Of a DNA stretch of 19,688 nt, positions 16,316 through 19,688 are shown in pieces. The DNA is from an uncultured Ruminococcus sp. Its GTDB lineage: Bacteria > Bacillota > Clostridia > Oscillospirales > CAG-272. The stretch lies in assembly GCA_902778205.1 (NCBI GenBank), contig CACYWX010000010.1:1-19688 (forward strand), given 5' to 3'. Both the position numbers and the translations under genes were made by a program. Below the pieces are notes generated by a model. It was not told where the DNA came from, did not search any database, and saw only the letters and a list, made by a program, of their open reading frames with translations. Each line of letters begins with the position of its first letter. Position 1 is the stretch's first letter.

Positions 16316-17149
16316 TTATGTCTTCTTCCTCATTTCCGCGGCCCGGGTGTTCCCGCCGTAGTCGCGGATGGGAGCGTATGTCAGTCCCGCGCGCTCCGCC
16401 ATATCCCGGACGGCCTCCGCCTGACGCCAGCCGTGCTCGATCAGAAGAACCCCGCCGGGCTTCAGACGGTCCGGATACAGCGCGATGATGGCGCGGATCA
16501 GGGACAGCCCGTCCCCTTCATCCGTCAGGGCGGTCCGCGGCTCCCGGTACAGCTCCGGCGCGAGATGCTCCATCTCCTCCGCCGTCACATAGGGCGGATT
16601 GGAGACGATCACGTCGAAGCGGTCCCCGGGGTCGAGCAGCCGGTCCGCGTCCCGCAGATCCCCCGTCAGAACGGGGCAGAGGTCCGAAAATCCCAGGTCG
16701 GCGAGGTTTTCCCGGGCCAGACGCGCCGTCTCCGGGACCAGCTCCACCGCCAGCCCCGAGGTCCCGCGGTCTTTTGAAAGGGCCAGGACGGCCCCGGCGA
16801 TGCAGCCCGAGCCCGTGCAGAGGTCCAGAAACCGGCCCATCGTGGGAAGCAGGAACGCCGCCCGCTCCGCGACGATCTCGGTATCCGGCCGCGGGATGAG
16901 GCAGTCCTCCGTCACCCGGAAGGTGAGGCCGCAGAAGTCCCACTGTCCCAGGATATACTGCAGGGGTCGGCGTCCCTCGCGTTCCCTCAGGGCGGCCTCC
17001 AGCTCCGGCAGGGAATAGTCCCGTCCCCGGTCGGAGAGGATCCCGGCGAAGGAGACCCCGGCGAAGCGCTCCAGCAGAAGCATGGCCTCCCGGCGCGGAT
17101 CCTCGATCCCGGCCTCCCCGAGACGCCGGATCATGTCGTCGAAGGTCAC
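16316..17149 (-). CDS. prmC: Peptide chain release factor N5-glutamine methyltransferase (PrmC/HemK)
   Basis: 277 aa SAM-dependent methyltransferase that modifies the Gln of the GGQ loop in release factors RF1 and RF2. The N-terminal helical substrate domain ends near PLQYILGQWDF (residues 62-72). It is followed by LIPRPDTE (84-91), the SAM loop DLCTGSGCIA (109-118, with Cys where Gly is usual), the catalytic NPPY motif (184-187) and ALTDEGDGL. Start is GTG at 17149, three bases after the DUF1385 stop (TGA GCC GTG), so translation is probably coupled. prmC beside DUF1385 is common in Firmicutes, but prfA, its usual downstream partner, is replaced here by leuA-cimA. Confidence 0.95.
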   Translation of the reverse strand: MTFDDMIRRLGEAGIEDPRREAMLLLERFAGVSFAGILSDRGRDYSLPELEAALREREGRRPLQYILGQWDFCGLTFRVTEDCLIPRPDTEIVAERAAFLLPTMGRFLDLCTGSGCIAGAVLALSKDRGTSGLAVELVPETARLARENLADLGFSDLCPVLTGDLRDADRLLDPGDRFDVIVSNPPYVTAEEMEHLAPELYREPRTALTDEGDGLSLIRAIIALYPDRLKPGGVLLIEHGWRQAEAVRDMAERAGLTYAPIRDYGGNTRAAEMRKKT

Positions 17150-17152
17150 GGC

Positions 17153-18280
17153 TCAGGTCCCGTCGCCCCCGGCGCCGTCCTCGTCCTCATGAAGCACCGG
17201 CGCTTCCATGGGGAAGGTTTTGCCCTGATCCTTTTCTCCGACGGTGGAGGGCGGAGTCTGGGGCTTTCCCTCGGGCCGGGGATCCACCGTGCCGTCGTCG
17301 AGAAGGATGCCGGAGGGCTGGACCACGCCGCCGAAGCGTTCGGGAATGGCGTTTTTCAGAGCCGCCAGCGCCACCTCCAGCTGGGAATCGTCCGGTTCCC
17401 GGGTGGTGATCCGCTGCATCCAGAGGCCGGGGGCGGATACGATTTTCGTGAAGAGATTGCTGTGGCTGCCCGCGTACCGGATGAACTCGAAGCCCACGCC
17501 CACGATCAGCGGGATCATGCACAGCTTGGAGGCAAACCGCACCCACACGTTCCCCCAGGTCAGGAAGGAGTTGGCGATGATGGAGATCAGCAGCATCACA
17601 AAAATGAAGCTGGTTCCGCAGCGGCAGTGGAAGCGGGTGCAGCCCCGGGCGTTTTCCGGCGTCAGGTCCAAACCCGCCTCAAAGCAGGCAACGGATTTGT
17701 GCTCCGCGCCGTGGTATTCGTAGGTCCGCCGGATGTCGGGCATGAGGGACACGCCCCACACGTAGGCGATGAAGATGGCGATGCGGATCAGCCCCTCCAC
17801 CAGGGACCGCAGAACCGCGTGAGCCCCGATGAAGCCTCCCGTCAGGGCGTCGATGCCCTTGGCGGCGAAGGTGGGGAGCATCAGGAACAGGCCCACGCCC
17901 ACCACCAGGCCCAGCACGGTGCCGACAGCGGTGATGACGTTCATGAGCTTGTCGCCGAATTTGTCGTTCAGCCACTTCTCGAATTTCGTCTCCGGCTCGT
18001 CCAGATCGATGCCCTGCATGTCCGCGGACCGGGTCAGCATGTCCATGGACAGGGCCATCTGCTCCACGAAGGCCACGATCCCCCGGATCAGCGGGAGACG
18101 GGCGATTTTATGCTTCGAGCGGACCGAGGGCTTGTTCACGTTGTAGAGGGAGATCTTCCCCTCCGGCGTCCGCACCGCCAGGGAGCAGCGGTCCCCGGAT
18201 TTCATCATCACGCCCTCCAGGACCGCCTGTCCGCCGACGATCCCGATTTTCGGGTCAAGCGCTTTCTTTTCTCTGCTCAT
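17153..18280 (-). CDS. DUF1385 family membrane protein (YqhQ-like)
   Basis: 375 aa from ATG 18280. This start is preferred because AAAGGA precedes it by four to five bases; the ATG 60 bases upstream coincides with the predicted transcription start. Motifs of the family are GGQAVLEGVMM (residues 16-26), a basic region RSKHKIARLPLIRG, YEYHGAEHKSVACFE (188-201, conserved His and Glu) and RFHCRCGTSF (216-225). Hydrophobic segments lie at about 113-135, 159-178, 225-241 and 252-268. A polar, Pro/Asp-rich cytoplasmic-type tail follows from about 310. The molecular function is unknown; conserved His, Glu and Cys could bind a metal, which is inference. It is the first gene of the operon, just behind its promoter, and upstream of prmC as in many Clostridia. 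Confidence 0.92.
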   Translation of the reverse strand: MSREKKALDPKIGIVGGQAVLEGVMMKSGDRCSLAVRTPEGKISLYNVNKPSVRSKHKIARLPLIRGIVAFVEQMALSMDMLTRSADMQGIDLDEPETKFEKWLNDKFGDKLMNVITAVGTVLGLVVGVGLFLMLPTFAAKGIDALTGGFIGAHAVLRSLVEGLIRIAIFIAYVWGVSLMPDIRRTYEYHGAEHKSVACFEAGLDLTPENARGCTRFHCRCGTSFIFVMLLISIIANSFLTWGNVWVRFASKLCMIPLIVGVGFEFIRYAGSHSNLFTKIVSAPGLWMQRITTREPDDSQLEVALAALKNAIPERFGGVVQPSGILLDDGTVDPRPEGKPQTPPSTVGEKDQGKTFPMEAPVLHEDEDGAGGDGT

Positions 18281-18345
18281 GGTATCCTTTCGTATGTCCC
18301 GGGCCGTTTGCTCCGGCGGGGGACGCGCATAAATCATCACGATAG

Positions 18346-18374
18346 ATTATAGCACAGCCGCCCTCCGATTGCAA
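18346..18374 (-). promoter_or_regulatory. Sigma-A promoter of the DUF1385-prmC-leuA-cimA-ddl-DUF4091 block
   Basis: Minus strand TTGCAA (18369-18374), 17-base spacer, TATAAT (18346-18351) with extended -10 TG. The predicted start near 18339 leaves a leader of about 60 bases to ATG 18280. No other clear promoter was seen before 10216. Confidence 0.82.
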
Positions 18375-18452
18375 GGCATAACGGCAAAGTGTCCGCGGCC
18401 TCCGGAACATTCCCTGGGGAGCGTTTTTTCCGCAGTCTTTCCCGCGGGGATG

Positions 18453-18481
18453 TTGAATTTTATCACATCATATGGTATAAT
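18453..18481 (+). promoter_or_regulatory. Sigma-A promoter of the thioredoxin-reductase-like gene
   Basis: TTGAAT (18453-18458), 17-base spacer, TATAAT (18476-18481) with extended -10 TGG. It faces away from the promoter at 18346-18374, with about 78 bases between the two -35 boxes. The binding site GGAGG (18502-18506) lies eight bases before ATG 18515. Confidence 0.87.
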
Positions 18482-18514
18482 ACTGAGGAAATCATACCAT
18501 CGGAGGAATGAAAC

Positions 18515-19369
18515 ATGATCTACGACGCGGCCATTATCGGCACCGGACCCGCGGGGGTGTCGGCGGCCCTGAATCTGAAAATCCACAACAAGAGCTTTAT
18601 CTGGATCGGTTCGAAGAACCTCAGCGACAAGATCACAAAGGCCGAGCGCATCGCCAACTACCCGGGCTTCATCAACGCCACGGGGGAGGAGCTGAACCGG
18701 GCGTTCAGGGCGCAGATCGACGCCATGGGAATCGAGATCACCGAGGCCATGGTGAACGCGGTCTACGACATGGGGGACCACTACGCCCTGAACATGGGGG
18801 CGGATTTCTGCGAGGCGAAGACCGTGATCCTGACCACGGGAGTGGCCATGAAGAACACCCTGCCCGGGGAGGCCGAGCGCGTGGGCCGGGGCGTCAGCTA
18901 CTGCGCCACCTGCGACGGAGCCCTGTACAAGGGGAAGACCGTGGCGGTGGTATCCACGAACGCGCGGTTCGAGCACGAGGTGAAGTATCTGGCGGAGCTG
19001 GCGGAGAAGGTGTACTTCCTGCCCACTTATAAGGACCCCGGGTTCATCGCGGAGAACGTGGAGACCGTGACCGCCCGGGCCGCCGCCGTCGAGGGGGACA
19101 AAAAGCCCTTCACGGTGAAGCTGACCGGCGGGGAGAGCCTGACGGCGGACGGCGTGTTCTTCCTCCGGGACTCCATCTCCCTGGCGGCGCTCCTGCCGGG
19201 CCTGAGGACGGAGGACGGGCACATCGCGGTGGACCGGAGCATGGCCACCAATCTGAAGGGCGTATACGCGGCGGGCGACTGCACCGGCCGTCCCTATCAG
19301 TACACCAAGGCCGTGGGAGAGGGCAACGTGGCCGCTCACAGCGTCATCGAATATCTCTCCGCCACCTGA
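18515..19369 (+). CDS. Thioredoxin reductase-like flavoprotein lacking the NADPH motif (FFTR-like)
   Basis: 284 aa, shorter than the ~310-320 of NADPH-dependent TrxB. The FAD-binding motif is GTGPAG (residues 9-14), the redox pair is C130-A-T-C133 followed by DGA, and the C-terminal FAD motif is YAAGDCTGRPYQ (251-262). At the place of the second Rossmann loop, where TrxB has a GGGxSA run, this has VAVVSTNARFEHEV (143-156). The HRR motif that grips the NADPH phosphate is replaced by FLPTYKDPG. This matches the pyridine-nucleotide-independent, ferredoxin-dependent flavin thioredoxin reductases described in clostridia, so the electron donor is probably reduced ferredoxin; that is inference. GGAGG lies eight bases upstream; a competing ATG at 18508 is too close to it. 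Monocistronic, divergent from the large operon, with no thioredoxin gene adjacent and no clear terminator behind it. Confidence 0.88.
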   Translation: MIYDAAIIGTGPAGVSAALNLKIHNKSFIWIGSKNLSDKITKAERIANYPGFINATGEELNRAFRAQIDAMGIEITEAMVNAVYDMGDHYALNMGADFCEAKTVILTTGVAMKNTLPGEAERVGRGVSYCATCDGALYKGKTVAVVSTNARFEHEVKYLAELAEKVYFLPTYKDPGFIAENVETVTARAAAVEGDKKPFTVKLTGGESLTADGVFFLRDSISLAALLPGLRTEDGHIAVDRSMATNLKGVYAAGDCTGRPYQYTKAVGEGNVAAHSVIEYLSAT

Positions 19370-19459
19370 TCCGCCGATTTTCTCATCAAGAAATAACAAA
19401 GCATTCACAAAACGGAATCACGGCGGAAAAAACAGAGGGGTATAATGAGGGAAACGGAC

Positions 19460-19495
19460 TGTCGCATTAACTCCTGAAAATGGAGAAATGCGACA
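19460..19495. repeat. Perfect 9-bp inverted repeat with inner stem
   Basis: TGTCGCATT (19460-19468) and AATGCGACA (19487-19495) are perfect complements. Inside, CTCC (19471-19474) pairs with GGAG (19482-19485) around TGAAAAT. No T run follows, so it is not an ordinary terminator. It lies 14 bases beyond a TATAAT at 19441 that has no good -35 partner. Confidence 0.7.
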
Positions 19496-19524
19496 ACCCT
19501 GTTGTGCTTCAAAGGTGTTCGTTA

Positions 19525-19572
19525 TTCTTTTTCTCCTTTATCGAGGAGCCGCGCATACATGCGCAAAAAGAA
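19525..19572. repeat. Nested inverted repeats, possible three-way junction
   Basis: The outer arms TTCTTTTT (19525-19532) and AAAAAGAA (19565-19572) enclose two hairpins: CTCCT/AGGAG (19533-19537 with 19544-19548) and GCGCA/TGCGC (19551-19555 with 19560-19564). All arms are perfect. Confidence 0.6.
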
Positions 19573-19600
19573 CCAAAAAGAGGAACTCTCTGGAAGTCCT

Positions 19601-19650
19601 GGGTGTTCCGGACTCTGCGGAGTCCGGGTCAGGGCGTTGCCCCGACACCC
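19601..19650. repeat. Second set of nested inverted repeats
   Basis: The outer arms GGGTGT (19601-19606) and ACACCC (19645-19650) enclose a perfect 8-bp hairpin CCGGACTC/GAGTCCGG (19608-19627, TGCG loop) and a smaller GGGC/GCCC hairpin (19632-19642). Confidence 0.62.
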
Positions 19651-19652
19651 TA

Positions 19653-19686
19653 CCACCTTTTGAAAAAGGTGGACCAAAACTTTTGG
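19653..19686. repeat. Two adjacent near-perfect palindromes at the window end
   Basis: CCACCTTTT and AAAAGGTGG (19653-19672) form a 9-bp inverted repeat with a two-base centre. CCAAAA and TTTTGG around one C (19674-19686) form a second. No coding frame of note runs through the 319 bases after 19369. They appear to hold only this repeat cluster, which is cut by the window edge. Confidence 0.65.
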
Positions 19687-19688
19687 AT

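Noticed and set aside
14551..16488. A 645-codon plus-strand frame opposite leuA and cimA
   Set aside because: Antisense to two clear enzymes with conserved motifs; its translation has no recognisable domain.
18347..19408. A 353-codon minus-strand frame opposite the flavoprotein gene
   Set aside because: The plus-strand gene has promoter, GGAGG site and family motifs; the antisense product has none and would cross both promoters.
19441..19446. TATAAT as the -10 box of a plus-strand promoter toward the right edge
   Set aside because: No -35-like sequence lies 16-18 bases upstream (TTCACA is 31 bases away) and there is no extended TG; kept only as a note for the repeat region.
19460..19688. 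CRISPR array or transposon end
   Set aside because: The palindromes differ from one another, have no regular spacers, and there is no cas gene, transposase or target-site duplication in view.

Overview
This is a GC-rich window with almost no intergenic space. It looks like core chromosome of an anaerobic, Gram-positive-type Clostridia member, most likely an Oscillospirales-like lineage. Four things suggest this: AddA/AddB recombination enzymes (AddB with iron-sulfur cysteines) instead of RecBCD; a DUF1385 (YqhQ-type) gene directly upstream of prmC, a common Firmicutes arrangement; a short thioredoxin-reductase-like protein without an NADPH motif, of the kind known from clostridia; and sigma-A promoters with TATAAT boxes. 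The taxonomic placement is inference, since no rRNA or marker tree is available. I see no tRNA, rRNA, CRISPR array, phage gene or transposase.

Layout, right to left because nearly everything is on the minus strand. (a) A divergent promoter region at 18346-18481 drives a plus-strand flavoprotein (18515-19369) and a minus-strand block. (b) That block, 18280 down to 10216, holds DUF1385 membrane protein, prmC, leuA, cimA, ddl and a DUF4091/GH123-like gene. Gaps are 3 to 77 bases, there is one clear promoter at the front, and a strong intrinsic terminator at 10146-10200 closes it. It probably forms one long operon, with a weak hairpin between cimA and ddl. (c) A membrane-anchored protein with a degraded M23/LytM peptidase domain (8252-9916) has its own promoter, a leader of about 130 bases and a terminator. 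(d) addB then addA follow (8144 down to 912). (e) The N-terminal part of a polytopic membrane protein has its own strong promoter and runs off the left edge.

Functions are mostly housekeeping: release-factor methylation (prmC), precursors for leucine (leuA) and isoleucine via citramalate (cimA), the peptidoglycan D-Ala-D-Ala dipeptide (ddl), double-strand-break processing (addAB) and probably thiol redox control. Several starts were moved inward from the longest possible reading frame because promoter boxes or ribosome binding sites require it (M23-like, cimA, DUF1385).

The points most worth a second look are the flavoprotein that keeps its CxxC but has lost its pyridine-nucleotide motif, the M23 domain that keeps only two of five active-site positions, and the last 230 bases. 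Those are packed with nested inverted repeats, including two possible three-way junctions, and look like an intergenic repeat element or structured RNA cut by the window end. I found no convincing new multi-gene defence or mobile system here.
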